Source of the DNA: Pseudoponticoccus marisrubri
Lineage (GTDB): Bacteria > Pseudomonadota > Alphaproteobacteria > Rhodobacterales > Rhodobacteraceae
Assembly: GCF_001482405.1 (NCBI RefSeq)
Contig: NZ_LPXO01000022.1
Coordinates: 1 to 46,067, forward strand
Reading direction: 5' to 3'
Length of the DNA: 46,067 bases
Position numbers and translations under genes: made by a program. This document shows, piece by piece, positions 1 to 9,436 of the stretch. Below the pieces are notes generated by a model. It saw only the letters and a program-made list of their open reading frames with translations. It was not told the DNA's origin and made no database searches. Each line of letters starts with the position of its first letter. The stretch's first letter is position 1.

Positions 1-80
1 CGCCACGAAACTGCAAACGCGTAACATCAACCAGCGGTGAGCCAGAGCCTCCAGTCTGGAAAGCGCTCAAGCGTCCCAAA
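1..80. other. Left edge, no gene recognised; junction with truncated integrase
   Basis: I see no coding sequence here. Read on the minus strand, the integrase frame stops right after a WAPILSVVR tail at position 81. The bases beyond it do not encode the expected continuation of the catalytic domain. The stretch may be the end of an insertion sequence or a recombination scar, but I cannot identify it. Confidence 0.4.
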
Positions 81-1307
81 TTATCTGACGACGGACAGAA
101 TGGGCGCCCACTGTTTCGCCGCCGTCATGTGAGGTGTCTCGCGGACGTAGCCAAACTGGTTCGGCTTCGGCACATGGGACCGGGATGCACGAAGCAAGGC
201 GATAGCCTCCTCGTCAGTGTATCCCTTCTCGCGGCTAGCGACCTGGCGGGGCTTTGGCTGACGCACCTTTTCGGCGACGTTCTCCGGCAAGCGTTCGTTT
301 TCATAAGCCCATGCGAAAACGGAGCGCACCGTTGGCAGGTAGATATCGCTCACCGTCTTGGGCGAAAGCCTCTCCACGTTCATCAGGTGGTCGCGCCACG
401 CGATCAGGTCTTTCTTCGTTACCTGCCGGGCGTCCTCGTGCCGTAAGAAGGTCCGCAGGTTGCGAATGACCGGCTCTTGTCGCTTGCCACCGTCCTTGAG
501 AAACCCGGCCTGGACGCGGCTCCGGCGGTAGTCCTGCCAAAGCAGCGTCAAGTTGACGGGCTTGGTTGCCGCTTCCGCAGGGGGCTTGCTCACCACAGGG
601 TCAGATGGCTGGCCAGTATATTCGCCACGGTCGCGCTCAAGGGTCCGGCGAAGCGCCTCTATCTCGGCGCGCATCATGTGCGTAGCGAAAGCCGCGCGTT
701 CCGCCGTTCCTCTATCGGCTGAGAGATTGTTGTACGATAGGAATGCGTCGATTTCGTGCTCGACCTGGTGCGTCTCACCGGCGGCGAGTTCGCGCTGCAG
801 GGCGGCAAGGCGAGCCTCGCGGCTGGACTGGTCCAGCGCACGCGCTTCCTTGAGACTCAGGAAGTCGAGGGACGCGTAAAGGGCGGCTATAGGATCGGAG
901 GCGACCTCGCCAGCTTCCACCTTTTTCATCAGCTTATCGCGCTCGGCGGCTATCTCATCTTTGCCGGGATAACTGGCGCGGTTGGCTTCGTCAGCTTCAA
1001 GCGCTTCGTTGTAGCGCTGCCAAACGGCGTGCCGAAAGTCGGCGGTCGTTATCGGCGTCCTGGCAGGAGCCGGTTTCAGTGGTGCTGGGTCTTCCGCCTT
1101 TGCCTTCCGCTCGGCGGCGGCGATCTGCTTTTGAAGACGGGCGACCGCCGCCGGGTGAAGCCGGAGCGCAGTGCGTCGGTCAGCACCTAGTGGCGCCACC
1201 AGTTCGCCACGCGGTCGGTCAAGGAATGGCCGAAGCCGCTTGGGAACGGCGATCCTCGCGTAGAAACGCCCGTCTTTCTCTTTCCAATACCGGAGCTTTC
1301 CAGCCAT
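81..1307 (-). pseudogene. Tyrosine-recombinase integrase, C-terminally truncated
   Basis: This is a phage or genomic-island integrase that should insert DNA at a tRNA gene. The N-terminus (LRYWKEKDGRFYARIAVP) matches the DUF6538 arm-type domain of such integrases. A SAM-like core-binding domain follows (about residues 255-360, with TLLWQDYRRSR and LSPKTVSDIYLPTVRSVFAWA). The catalytic domain only begins: after AAKQWAP the usual WLCAYTGAR-type box with the first catalytic Arg is replaced by a short tail and a stop, so the whole R-H-R-Y set is missing. The start at 1307 (MAGKLRYW) has a GGAG seven bases upstream; an in-frame ATG at 1352 lacks this. It lies about 100 bp beyond a tRNA 3' end, the usual position for such a gene. 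It is probably inactive. Confidence 0.8.
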
Positions 1308-1398
1308 CACGCACTCCGTTTCTGGCACAGACTTTGGAACCAGAAACGGCATAAGTGCACGAAACGCAAGGGTTTTGTTTGCGATCAGTGACTTAGCC

Positions 1399-1425
1399 CG
1401 GTAGGCCCGGAGGGACTCGAACCCC
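1399..1425. other. Probable attB/attL core at tRNA 3' end
   Basis: Tyrosine integrases of this kind recombine in the T-arm and acceptor 3' half of a tRNA and restore the tRNA on insertion. The intact tRNA 3' end here, with an integrase gene starting about 95 bp beyond it, fits one end of an integrated element extending to the left. No second copy of this sequence was noticed in the window, so the other boundary must lie outside it. The exact core limits are inferred. Confidence 0.4.
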
Positions 1426-1475
1426 CAACCAAGGCGTTATGAGCGCCCTGCTCTAACCAATTGAGCTACAGGCCC
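1402..1475 (-). tRNA. tRNA with CAU anticodon, probably tRNA-Ile2
   Basis: A full cloverleaf folds from the minus strand: 7-bp acceptor stem, D-arm GCTC/GAGC, anticodon loop CTCATAA, and T-arm with TTCGAGT. The anticodon is CAU. The acceptor stem carries C4-G69 and C5-G68, known determinants for TilS lysidine modification, so tRNA-Ile2 reading AUA is more likely than elongator Met. The anticodon stem lacks the three stacked G-C pairs of an initiator. The genome follows A73 with CCG, so CCA would be completed post-transcriptionally. The 3' end faces the integrase and is the likely attachment site. Confidence 0.9.
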
Positions 1476-1663
1476 ACCGTGGCGATCTGAGTACCAGACG
1501 GCCGCGAGGCGTCAAGCGGGGATGCGCCCTGCGGCTCGGAACGCGCATGTCGGACCGCTTCTCCTGTCGGCCCCGAATCTCCGCGCGGCCCGCGTGGTCA
1601 ACCGACGGCGTTGCAGGGGCGCACGCTTTGGGCTAAGCGCGGGCGCAATTCGGGGAGATGGTG

Positions 1664-2710
1664 ATGAGCGACGGCAAGAACGGGCTGACCTACGCGCAGG
1701 CGGGCGTGGATATCGAGGCGGGCAATGCGCTGGTGGACCGGATCAAGCCCGCCGCCGCGGCCACGGCGCGCGATGGGGTGATGTCGGGCCTCGGCGGGTT
1801 CGGTGCGCTTTTCGACCTCAAGGCCGCGGGTTTCAGCGACCCGGTGCTCGTGGCGGCCACCGACGGGGTGGGCACCAAGCTGCGCATCGCCATCGACACC
1901 GGCCATGTGGATGGGGTGGGCGTCGATCTCGTGGCGATGTGCGTCAATGACCTGGTCTGCCAGGGGGCCGAGCCGCTCTTCTTCCTCGACTATTTCGCCA
2001 CCGGCAAGCTGGAGACCGAGACCGCCGCGCGGGTGATCGAGGGCATTGCGCGGGGCTGCGCGGCCTCGGGCTGCGCGCTGATCGGCGGCGAGACGGCCGA
2101 GATGCCGGGCATGTACCCCTCGGGCGATTTCGACCTGGCGGGCTTTGCCGTGGGCGCGATGGAGCGCGGCACCGCGCTGCCCGCCGGCGTGTCCGAGGGC
2201 GACGTGCTGCTGGGGCTGGCCTCGGACGGGGTTCATTCCAACGGCTACAGCCTGGTGCGGCGGCTGGTCGAGCTGTCGGGGCTGGACTGGGCCGACGACT
2301 GCCCCTGGGCGGAGGGCTCGCTGGGGGCAGAGTTGCTGACGCCGACGCGGCTTTACGTTCGGCCCGTTCTGGCGGCGCTGCGCGCGGGCGGCGTTCATGC
2401 GCTGGCCCATATCACGGGCGGCGGTCTGACCGAGAACCTGCCGCGTGTCCTGCCCGAGGGGCTGGGCGCCGAGGTGGATCTTGCCGCGTGGGAGCTGCCG
2501 CCGGTCTTCCGTTGGCTGCGCGAGACGGGCGGGATCGACACGGCCGAGATGCTGCGCACCTTCAACTGCGGCATCGGCATGGTGCTGGCGGTCGAGGCCG
2601 GCCGCGCCGAAGCGCTGGCCGAGGGCCTGCGCGGCGCCGGCGAGACGGTGGTGCCGCTGGGCCGCGTGGTGCCGGGGCAGGGCGTGACCTACACGGGCGC
2701 GCCGGGGTGA
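1664..2710 (+). CDS. purM: Phosphoribosylformylglycinamidine cyclo-ligase (AIR synthetase)
   Basis: This enzyme performs the fifth step of de novo purine synthesis, closing FGAM to AIR with ATP in the cytoplasm. The protein is about 348 residues, normal for PurM. Family motifs include [14 protein letters not shown] near the N-terminus, [12 protein letters not shown] and [15 protein letters not shown] in the ATP-binding half, [28 protein letters not shown], and [16 protein letters not shown] in the C-terminal half. I chose ATG 1664 because GGGGAG ends six bases before it; the ATG at 1658 abuts that ribosome-binding site. The stop overlaps the purN start (GTGA), so the two are translationally coupled. 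Confidence 0.97.
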   Translation: MSDGKNGLTYAQAGVDIEAGNALVDRIKPAAAATARDGVMSGLGGFGALFDLKAAGFSDPVLVAATDGVGTKLRIAIDTGHVDGVGVDLVAMCVNDLVCQGAEPLFFLDYFATGKLETETAARVIEGIARGCAASGCALIGGETAEMPGMYPSGDFDLAGFAVGAMERGTALPAGVSEGDVLLGLASDGVHSNGYSLVRRLVELSGLDWADDCPWAEGSLGAELLTPTRLYVRPVLAALRAGGVHALAHITGGGLTENLPRVLPEGLGAEVDLAAWELPPVFRWLRETGGIDTAEMLRTFNCGIGMVLAVEAGRAEALAEGLRGAGETVVPLGRVVPGQGVTYTGAPG

Positions 2711-3306
2711 TCCGTGTCGCGATCCTGATCTCGGGCGGCGGGTCGAACATGGTCCGGCTGGTCGAAAGCATGACCGGCGACCACCCCGCGCGGCCCTGCG
2801 TTGTGCTTTCCAACCGGCCCGAGGCCGGCGGGCTGGAGCGGGCGCGCGCGCTTGGCGTGCCGACCGAGGTGGTCGATCACCGGCCCTTCGGCCGCGACCG
2901 GGCGGGGTTCGAGGCCGCGCTGCAGGCCGCGCTGGCACCCCATGCGCCCGACCTGATCTGCCTGGCCGGCTTTATGCGGGTGCTGACCGCGGGCTTCGTC
3001 GCGCCGTGGGAGGGCCGGATGCTGAACATCCACCCCTCGCTTCTGCCCAAATATCGCGGGCTGGACACCCATGCCCGCGCGCTGGCGGCGGGCGATGCCG
3101 AGGCGGGCTGCACCGTGCACGAGGTCACCGCCGCGCTGGATGACGGTCCCATCCTTGGCCAGGCGCGGGTGCCCGTGTTGCCCGGCGACACGCCCGACAC
3201 GCTGGCCGAGCGGGTGCTGGCGCAGGAGCACCGGCTCTACCCGGCCGTGCTGCGCCGGGTGGCCGCGGGCAATCGCGCGCCGCTGATGCTGGACGCGACG
3301 GCCTGA
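2707..3306 (+). CDS. purN: Phosphoribosylglycinamide formyltransferase
   Basis: PurN transfers the formyl group of 10-formyl-tetrahydrofolate to GAR in purine synthesis. The 199-residue protein begins with the Rossmann-like [16 protein letters not shown]. It carries the catalytic signature [20 protein letters not shown] (Asn and His of NIHPS) and the later [13 protein letters not shown], which supplies the catalytic Asp. Translation must start at GTG 2707, which overlaps the purM stop as GTGA; the longer upstream frame is a shadow inside purM. purM-purN linkage is common in Proteobacteria. Confidence 0.96.
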   Translation: MIRVAILISGGGSNMVRLVESMTGDHPARPCVVLSNRPEAGGLERARALGVPTEVVDHRPFGRDRAGFEAALQAALAPHAPDLICLAGFMRVLTAGFVAPWEGRMLNIHPSLLPKYRGLDTHARALAAGDAEAGCTVHEVTAALDDGPILGQARVPVLPGDTPDTLAERVLAQEHRLYPAVLRRVAAGNRAPLMLDATA

Positions 3307-3413
3307 GATCCCGGCCGCCGGGGCACGTTGCATCCCCAACGCAATGCTATAGGGTGGCCGCCACGCCGCGGACCCGCGCGCCAGACCACAGAACAGGACC
3401 TGCCGGAGCCGGA

Positions 3414-4571
3414 ATGAAGACAGTGACCACGACCGAAGACCTCGCGGCCTTCTGCCAACGCGCCGCCGCCGAAGACTACGTGACGGTCGATACAGAGTTC
3501 CTGCGCGAACGCACCTATTACTCCAAGCTCTGCCTGATCCAGCTGGCCCTGCCGGGCCGGGGCGACGATGACGCGATCCTCGTCGACCCGCTGGAGGGCG
3601 ACCTGTCGCTGGAGCCGCTGCTGGAGCTCTTCCGCGATCCCTCGACCGTCAAGGTGTTCCACGCCGCGCGGCAGGATCTGGAGATCTTCCATGTCGATCA
3701 TGGGGTGATCCCCACGCCGCTCTTCGACACGCAGGTGGCCGCGATGGTCTGCGGCTTCGGCGAGCAGGTGGGCTACGAGACGCTGGTCAAGCGCATCGCC
3801 AAGCAGCAGCTGGACAAGTCCTCGCGCTTCACCGACTGGTCGCGCCGGCCGCTGACCGAGGCGCAGAAGACCTATGCGCTGGCCGATGTCACCCATCTGC
3901 GCCAGATCTACGAGTTCCTCGACCGGAAGCTGGAAGAGACCGGGCGCGCGCGCTGGGTCGCTGAAGAACTGGCGACGCTGACGGACCCCGAGACCTACAT
4001 CACCCGGCCGGGCGAGGCGTGGAAGCGGATCAAGACCCGCTCCAACAGCCCGCGGTTCCTGGCCATCGTGCGGGCGCTGGCCACCTTCCGCGAGGCCTAT
4101 GCGCAGGAGCGCAACGTGCCGCGCAACCGGGTGTTCAAGGATGACGCGCTGGTCGAGCTGGCCTCGACCAAGCCGGCCAACCTGCAGGATCTGGGCCGCT
4201 CGCGGCTGCTGTTGCGCGAGGCGCGCAAGGGGCCGATCGCCGAGGGCATCCTGCAGGCCGTGCAGGACGGGCTGAACTGCCCCAAGGAAGAGCTGCCCGA
4301 TGCCACCAACCCGCGCGACAAGCTGCAGGTGAACCCGGCGCTGGCCGACCTGCTGCGCGTGCTCTTGAAGGCCAAGACCGAAAGCTCGGGCGTGGCCTCC
4401 AAGCTGATCGCGCCCTCGGCCGACCTCGATGCCATCGCCGCGGGGGCGCGCGACGTGCCGGCGCTGTCGGGCTGGCGGCGCGAGGTCTTCGGCGAGGACG
4501 CGCTGCGGCTCTGCGAGGGGCGCATCGCGCTGGCTGCCAAGGGGCGCGACGTCTCGGTGATCGAGCTCTGA
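3414..4571 (+). CDS. rnd: Ribonuclease D
   Basis: This is a 3'-5' exoribonuclease that trims tRNA and other stable RNA 3' ends. The N-terminal DEDD exonuclease domain shows the metal ligands in VDTEFLRE (Asp26, Glu28), in HAARQDLEIF and in ALADVTHL. A C-terminal HRDC region follows (around LAIVRALATFREAYAQERNVPRNRVFKDDALVELA). The length of about 385 residues is typical. The start ATG 3414 (MKTVTTTEDL) gives the family N-terminus; the frame is open further upstream but without similarity. It lies about 110 bp after purN, in the same direction. Confidence 0.93.
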   Translation: MKTVTTTEDLAAFCQRAAAEDYVTVDTEFLRERTYYSKLCLIQLALPGRGDDDAILVDPLEGDLSLEPLLELFRDPSTVKVFHAARQDLEIFHVDHGVIPTPLFDTQVAAMVCGFGEQVGYETLVKRIAKQQLDKSSRFTDWSRRPLTEAQKTYALADVTHLRQIYEFLDRKLEETGRARWVAEELATLTDPETYITRPGEAWKRIKTRSNSPRFLAIVRALATFREAYAQERNVPRNRVFKDDALVELASTKPANLQDLGRSRLLLREARKGPIAEGILQAVQDGLNCPKEELPDATNPRDKLQVNPALADLLRVLLKAKTESSGVASKLIAPSADLDAIAAGARDVPALSGWRREVFGEDALRLCEGRIALAAKGRDVSVIEL

Positions 4572-4710
4572 CCGGGGCCGGGGCTGGGCGCCGGCACGGA
4601 ATCACCCCGCCGGCCCCTGACGCGCGGGATCGGCAATTCCCCGCGCGGATGTGTTTTGACCCAATGCGCGATGCGATATACTGAGCCCTTGTCTGACAAG
4701 GGAGCGGCGC

Positions 4711-7248
4711 GTGCTGCGATTCATCTTTTCCTTCTTCGGCGGGATCTTTGCCGTGGTCACAATGGGCGCCATGATGGTCGCGCTGACGGTGGGTGCGGTG
4801 TTCTGGATGTACGGGCGCGACGTGCGCAGCCATGAACACCTGGCCCAGTACACGCCGCCGACGATCAGCCGCATCTACTCGGTCGAGGGGCGCGTGATCG
4901 ACGAGTTCGCGCAGGAACGCCGCCTCTTCACGCCCGCCAACGAGATCCCCGACCTGGTCAAGCACGCCTTCATCTCGGCCGAGGACAAGAATTTCTACAC
5001 CCATTCGGGCTACGACATCCGCGGCATCGCCGCCGCCGCCGTTCAGGCGGTGCAAAGCCGCGGCCGCGATGTGCGCGGCGCCTCGACCATCACCCAGCAG
5101 GTGATGAAGAACTTCCTGCTGAAGGGCGAGCGCCCGGCCGAGCGCAAGATCAAGGAGATCATCCTCGCCAACCGGGTCGAGGAGGCGATGAGCAAGGACA
5201 AGATCCTCGAGCTCTACCTCAACGAGATCTTCCTGGGCCAGAATTCCTACGGCGTGACTGCCGCCGCGCAGGTCTATTTCAACAAGACCCTGAACGAGCT
5301 TGCCCCGCACGAGGCCGCCTTCCTTGCCTCGCTGCCCAAGGCGCCGTCCAACTATCACCCCGTGCGCGAGAAGGAGCGCCTGCTGGCGCGCCGGGACTTC
5401 GTGCTCGAAGAGATGTACGAGAACGGCTATATCGACGAGGCCACCTATGAGGCCGAGGTCGCGCAGCCGCTGCGCTCGGTCCAGAACGGCGATTTCGAAC
5501 CTTATCAGCGCGGCCTGCCGCCGCGGGACTATTTCACCGACGAGATCCGGCGCCAGCTGACCAAGGATTTCGGCGAGGACCAGTTCTTCTCGGGCGGCTA
5601 CTCGGTGCGCGCCACAATCGACCGCGAGATGCAGGTCGAGGCAGCCACCTCGCTGCGCCGCGCGCTGGAGCAGTATGACCGCGGGCTGGGCCGCTGGACC
5701 GGCACGGGCAAGACCATCCCGGCCGAGGCACTGGCCTCGGAAGAGGCTTGGCGCGCGGCGCTGGCGGATGTGCGCGTGGCGCGCGACGTCGATCTCGTCC
5801 ATCCCTGGCACCCGGCCGTGGTGCTCGAGGTGCGCGAGAACGAGCTGGTGATCGGCATCGAGGACGTGGCGCTGGACGACCCGCGCGGCAACCGCGTGCC
5901 GCGGTCCGACACGAACTGGTTCACCGGCAACCTCTTCGAGAATTTCGACGAGGGCGACGTAATCCATGTCCGCCAGATGACCGATGATTCCAGCGGCGCC
6001 TTCCTGCGCTGGTCGTTGCGGCAGGTGCCCAAGGTGCAGGGCGGCTTCATGGCGATGGACGTCAATACCGGCCGCGTGATCGCCATGCAGGGCGGATTTT
6101 CCTACCAGCATTCGGTCTTCAACCGCGCCACGCAGGCGCAGCGCCAGCCGGGGTCGAGCTTCAAGCCCTTCGTCTATGCCTCGGCGCTGGATTCGGGCTA
6201 CACGCCCGCCACGATCGTGGTCGACGCGCCGATCGAGATCGACACGCCGCAGGGCGTGTGGCGGCCCAAGAACGCGTCGAACCGCTTCTACGGGCCGACA
6301 CCGCTGCGCACCGGGATCGAGCGGTCGCGCAACCTGATGACCATCCGCCTCGCGCAGGAGGTCGGCATCGACGTGGTTGCGCGCTATGCCGAGAAATTCG
6401 GCGTCTACGACAACATGGGCCGCAACCTGGCCAATGCGCTGGGGGCGGACGAGACCACGCTGTTCAACATGGTCGCCGCCTACGCGATGTTCGCCAATGG
6501 CGGCGAGCGGGTCGAGCCGACGCTGGTCGACCGCGTGCAGGACCGCTACGGCGCCACGATCTACAGCCACGACGCGGCCGAGGGGAACCGCCGGGTCTGC
6601 GTCGATTGCGACGAGCCCGACCTTGCCCCGGGCCGCGGCCCGCGCATCGTGAACGAGCGCGAACGGGTCATGGACGCGATCACCGCCTACCAGCTGACCT
6701 CGATGATGCGTGGCGTGGTCGAGCGCGGCACTGCCAGCAAGACGGTCAACCTGTCGGTGCCGACCGCGGGCAAGACCGGCACGACCAACGATGCCAAGGA
6801 CGTGTGGTTCGTGGGCTTCACCTCCAGCATCGTGGCCGGCTGCTATATTGGCTATGACACGCCGCGCCCGCTGGGCCGCGGGGCCTCGGGCGGGGGCATG
6901 TGCGGGCCGGTCTTCAACCGCTTCATGCAAAAGGCCGTGGCGAAATACGGCGCGGGCGAGTTCGACGTGCCGGCCGCCTGCGATTTCATCAAGATCGACC
7001 GCTTCTCGGGCGCGCGCCTTTCGGCCGATGCCTCGGGGCCCAACGTGGTCTCGGAATGCTTCCGCGAGGGCGAGGACCCGCTCTTCGGCATCCAGTTCGA
7101 CGGTGGCTTCGCGGTCTCCGGCAGCTTCGACCTGATCCGCCCCGAAGGCGGCAACGCGGCCCGCGAGGTCACCACCTCCACCGGTCGCAAGGCCGTGGTG
7201 GGGCCCAAGGCGGGCTTCGGCACGCTCTCCTCGGGCGGGCTGTACTGA
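4711..7248 (+). CDS. mrcA: Penicillin-binding protein 1A, bifunctional peptidoglycan synthase
   Basis: PBP1A polymerises lipid II into glycan strands and cross-links them at the inner membrane. An N-terminal membrane anchor (about residues 5-33) is followed by the GT51 glycosyltransferase domain, with ISAEDKNFYTHSGYD (catalytic Glu) and GASTITQQVMKNFLL. The transpeptidase domain has GSSFKPFVY near residue 482 (Ser-x-x-Lys), SRN (ERSRNLMTIRLA) and KTGTT near residue 688. An OB-like insert sits between them. The 845-residue length is normal. The start is a GTG preceded by AGGGAGC. It lies upstream of prfB, as in related genomes, with an unrelated minus-strand gene between. Confidence 0.96.
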   Translation: MLRFIFSFFGGIFAVVTMGAMMVALTVGAVFWMYGRDVRSHEHLAQYTPPTISRIYSVEGRVIDEFAQERRLFTPANEIPDLVKHAFISAEDKNFYTHSGYDIRGIAAAAVQAVQSRGRDVRGASTITQQVMKNFLLKGERPAERKIKEIILANRVEEAMSKDKILELYLNEIFLGQNSYGVTAAAQVYFNKTLNELAPHEAAFLASLPKAPSNYHPVREKERLLARRDFVLEEMYENGYIDEATYEAEVAQPLRSVQNGDFEPYQRGLPPRDYFTDEIRRQLTKDFGEDQFFSGGYSVRATIDREMQVEAATSLRRALEQYDRGLGRWTGTGKTIPAEALASEEAWRAALADVRVARDVDLVHPWHPAVVLEVRENELVIGIEDVALDDPRGNRVPRSDTNWFTGNLFENFDEGDVIHVRQMTDDSSGAFLRWSLRQVPKVQGGFMAMDVNTGRVIAMQGGFSYQHSVFNRATQAQRQPGSSFKPFVYASALDSGYTPATIVVDAPIEIDTPQGVWRPKNASNRFYGPTPLRTGIERSRNLMTIRLAQEVGIDVVARYAEKFGVYDNMGRNLANALGADETTLFNMVAAYAMFANGGERVEPTLVDRVQDRYGATIYSHDAAEGNRRVCVDCDEPDLAPGRGPRIVNERERVMDAITAYQLTSMMRGVVERGTASKTVNLSVPTAGKTGTTNDAKDVWFVGFTSSIVAGCYIGYDTPRPLGRGASGGGMCGPVFNRFMQKAVAKYGAGEFDVPAACDFIKIDRFSGARLSADASGPNVVSECFREGEDPLFGIQFDGGFAVSGSFDLIRPEGGNAAREVTTSTGRKAVVGPKAGFGTLSSGGLY

Positions 7249-7256
7249 TCGGGCGT

Positions 7257-7331
7257 CGGGGCGCACGTCGCCCCGCATCAGCAATGGGGCGGAGGCCGCC
7301 CCGCATCAGCAATGGGGCGTTTGCCGCCCCG
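7257..7331 (+). repeat. Three tandem near-identical hairpins downstream of mrcA
   Basis: The arms GGGGCG and CGCCCC alternate three times: 7257-7263/7269-7275, 7286-7291/7297-7302 and 7314-7319/7325-7330. Each stem closes a 5-nt loop, and the loops differ (CACGT, GAGGC, TTTGC). The linkers between hairpins are the same GCATCAGCAAT. The period is 28 bp. The array lies between the convergent mrcA and kinase genes, so a terminator role is plausible, although there is no clear T-run. Confidence 0.8.
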
Positions 7332-7385
7332 TTCGGGCAAAGGGGGTGGCCACGGCCAAGGCAATGGGGGCGGTGGTCGCGCCGC

Positions 7386-8225
7386 CTAGGCGTCGGATGC
7401 AAGGGCGAGCAGCCGGGCCAGCAGATCGGCCTCGGCATCGCCCTCCAGCACCCCCTTGGCACGCCACGCGATGGAAAGCGCCGTCTTGGCCGCCGCCCAC
7501 CGGGCGAGCCGCTGCGGCGTCGCCTGCACCGCGTCTGAAAACAGCGCCAACCGCCGGGCCAAGAGATCACCGTCGCGCTGCGCGCCGGCGCAGCCCCTGG
7601 GGTTGCGAAAGGCGTTGGCCAGCTCATAGCCCGGATCGCCCAGCACCCCCTTGGCGTCGATCACCACGGGCCCGGCCGCCGTGTCGATCACGTTGTCATG
7701 ATGCAGATCGCCATGCAGGGGCGCCTGATCCGACCTGGCCAGCAGCGCCTCTGCCAGCGCGGATGCCCGGCCCATGTCGCGGCGCAGATCGTCAGGGCAG
7801 GCGGGGCCGCAGCGCAGCTGCCGCAGCGCCTCGAACCAGTCGGCCAGCACGGGCAGGCCGGGCGGCGGGCCGATCCGCGTGGCCCGCAGCGCGGCGGCAC
7901 AGCCGGCCAGCCGCTCATCGGCGCGGACCAGCTGTCCCGCGCGGGCGAGATCGCCCAGCGTCGGCCCGGCCAGCCGGTCCATCAGCACCCAGCCCGGCCC
8001 ATGCGCCCGCACCGGCACGACCGGTGCGCCCGCCGCCTGCCAGGCCTGCATCAGCGCGGCGCCGCCGGCTTCGTTCCCCGCATGGCCACGCCGGTAGAGC
8101 TTGAGCACCCGGTCAGCGCCCGCTGCATCAAGCACGCGCCACAGCTGCGCCGCCGGGGTCTCGGCCAGCGGTTCCGGCGCGCGCAGCCCCTCGGCCGCCA
8201 TGATCCGCGACAGCTGATCTGCCAT
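7386..8225 (-). CDS. APH(6)/hydroxyurea-type small-molecule kinase
   Basis: The 279-residue protein belongs to the streptomycin 6-phosphotransferase-like kinase family (APH_6_hur). The catalytic loop is HGDLHHDN (His171, Asp173, Asn178) and the metal-binding VIDAKGVLGDPGYE places Asp at 190. Lys42 (VLKLYRR) is the likely ATP-anchoring lysine. The start at 8225 has AAGGAGG eleven bases upstream; longer readings run into the prfB promoter region. It is divergent from prfB and has host-like codon use, so it looks like a resident gene rather than a recently acquired resistance determinant. The natural substrate cannot be told from sequence. Confidence 0.85.
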   Translation of the reverse strand: MADQLSRIMAAEGLRAPEPLAETPAAQLWRVLDAAGADRVLKLYRRGHAGNEAGGAALMQAWQAAGAPVVPVRAHGPGWVLMDRLAGPTLGDLARAGQLVRADERLAGCAAALRATRIGPPPGLPVLADWFEALRQLRCGPACPDDLRRDMGRASALAEALLARSDQAPLHGDLHHDNVIDTAAGPVVIDAKGVLGDPGYELANAFRNPRGCAGAQRDGDLLARRLALFSDAVQATPQRLARWAAAKTALSIAWRAKGVLEGDAEADLLARLLALASDA

Positions 8226-8305
8226 GTCGGTGCGTGCCTCCTTGCTCCGATCCCGGGCCCTTGGTATCACGCAGGCCTTGAAAGGCACGATAGAGGCAGG
8301 ACCCG

Positions 8306-9430
8306 ATGCGCGCGGAAGCTCAGAGCAATGTCGACAAGGTGCGGAAGTCACTGGACCTTCTGGCCCAGCGCCTGGGTGTCGAGACCGCCCAGCACCGGCT
8401 GGAGGAATTCAACGCGCGGGTCGAGGACCCCAACCTGTGGGATGACCCGGCCGCCGCGCAGAAGCTGATGCGCGACCGCCAGAGCCTTGTCGACGCGATG
8501 GAGACCTACGAGTCCATCAAGCAGGAGCTGGACGACCAGGTCGAGCTGATCGAGATGGGCGAGGCGGAAGAGGATGACGAGGTCGTCGCCGAGGCCGAAG
8601 CGGCGCTGGGTTCGCTGGTCGAGAAGGCCGCCAAGAAGGAGCTCGAGGCGCTGCTCAACGGCGAGACCGACGGCAACGACGCGTTCCTCGAGATCAAGGC
8701 CGGGGCCGGCGGCACCGAGGCCTGCGACTGGGCGCAGATGCTGGCGCGCATGTATGTCCGCTGGGCCGAGAAGCGCGGCTTCGAGGTGGAGCTGCAGGAG
8801 GAACAGGCCGGCGCCGAGGCGGGCATCAAGTCCGCCACCTACCAGATCAAGGGCAAGAACGCCTATGGCTGGCTGAAATCGGAATCCGGCACGCACCGGC
8901 TGGTGCGGATCTCGCCCTTCGGCAAGGGCACGCGCGAGACCTCGTTCGCGGCGGTGGGCGCCTACCCGGTGATCGACGACAATATCGAGATCGAGGTGAA
9001 CCCGGCCGATATCCGCATCGACACGTTCCGCTCCTCGGGTGCGGGCGGGCAGCACGTGAACACGACCGACTCGGCCGTGCGGATCACCCACGCGCCCACC
9101 GGCATCGTCGTGACCAGTTCCGAGAAATCCCAGCACCAGAACCGCGACATCGCCATGAAGGCCCTGAAATCAAGGCTTTACCAGATGGAACTCGACCGGC
9201 GGAACGCCGAGGTCAACGCCCTGCACGAGGCCAAGGGCGATGCCGGCTGGGGCAACCAGATCCGGTCCTACGTGCTGCAGCCCTACCAGATGGTGAAGGA
9301 CCTGCGCACCAACCACGAGACCGCCGATACCGGCGGCGTGCTGGATGGCAATCTGGATCCGTTCATGGAGGCCACGCTGGCCCTGCAGGTCGCCGGCAAG
9401 AGCCGCGCCGAGGCGGCCGCCGAGGACTAG
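8306..9430 (+). CDS. prfB: Peptide chain release factor 2
   Basis: RF2 recognises UGA and UAA in the ribosomal A site and triggers peptide release. The 374-residue protein has the codon-reading SPF tripeptide near residue 200 (RISPFGKG) and the GGQ peptidyl-hydrolysis motif near residue 246 (SSGAGGQHVNTTDSAVRITH). The frame is continuous from ATG 8306. There is no in-frame UGA or CTTTGA slippery site near codon 25, so the autoregulatory frameshift of E. coli prfB is absent here. Confidence 0.97.
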   Translation: MRAEAQSNVDKVRKSLDLLAQRLGVETAQHRLEEFNARVEDPNLWDDPAAAQKLMRDRQSLVDAMETYESIKQELDDQVELIEMGEAEEDDEVVAEAEAALGSLVEKAAKKELEALLNGETDGNDAFLEIKAGAGGTEACDWAQMLARMYVRWAEKRGFEVELQEEQAGAEAGIKSATYQIKGKNAYGWLKSESGTHRLVRISPFGKGTRETSFAAVGAYPVIDDNIEIEVNPADIRIDTFRSSGAGGQHVNTTDSAVRITHAPTGIVVTSSEKSQHQNRDIAMKALKSRLYQMELDRRNAEVNALHEAKGDAGWGNQIRSYVLQPYQMVKDLRTNHETADTGGVLDGNLDPFMEATLALQVAGKSRAEAAAED

Positions 9431-9436
9431 GCGCGC

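Noticed and set aside
4135-7284. 1049-codon open frame opposite mrcA
   Set aside because: It is a shadow on the antisense strand of a clearly identified GC-rich gene. Its product is His/Arg/Ala-rich without motifs, typical of high third-position GC.
7257-7331. CRISPR array
   Set aside because: There are only three 28-bp units; the conserved part is palindromic with 5-nt variable loops and no spacer-length unique sequence, and no cas genes are present.
7386-8225. Acquired antibiotic-resistance gene
   Set aside because: The kinase has host-like composition, no flanking mobile genes, and APH(6)-like kinases are common chromosomal proteins of unknown substrate.
8306-8420. Programmed frameshift in prfB
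   Set aside because: The reading frame is open from the start with no in-frame UGA near codon 25.
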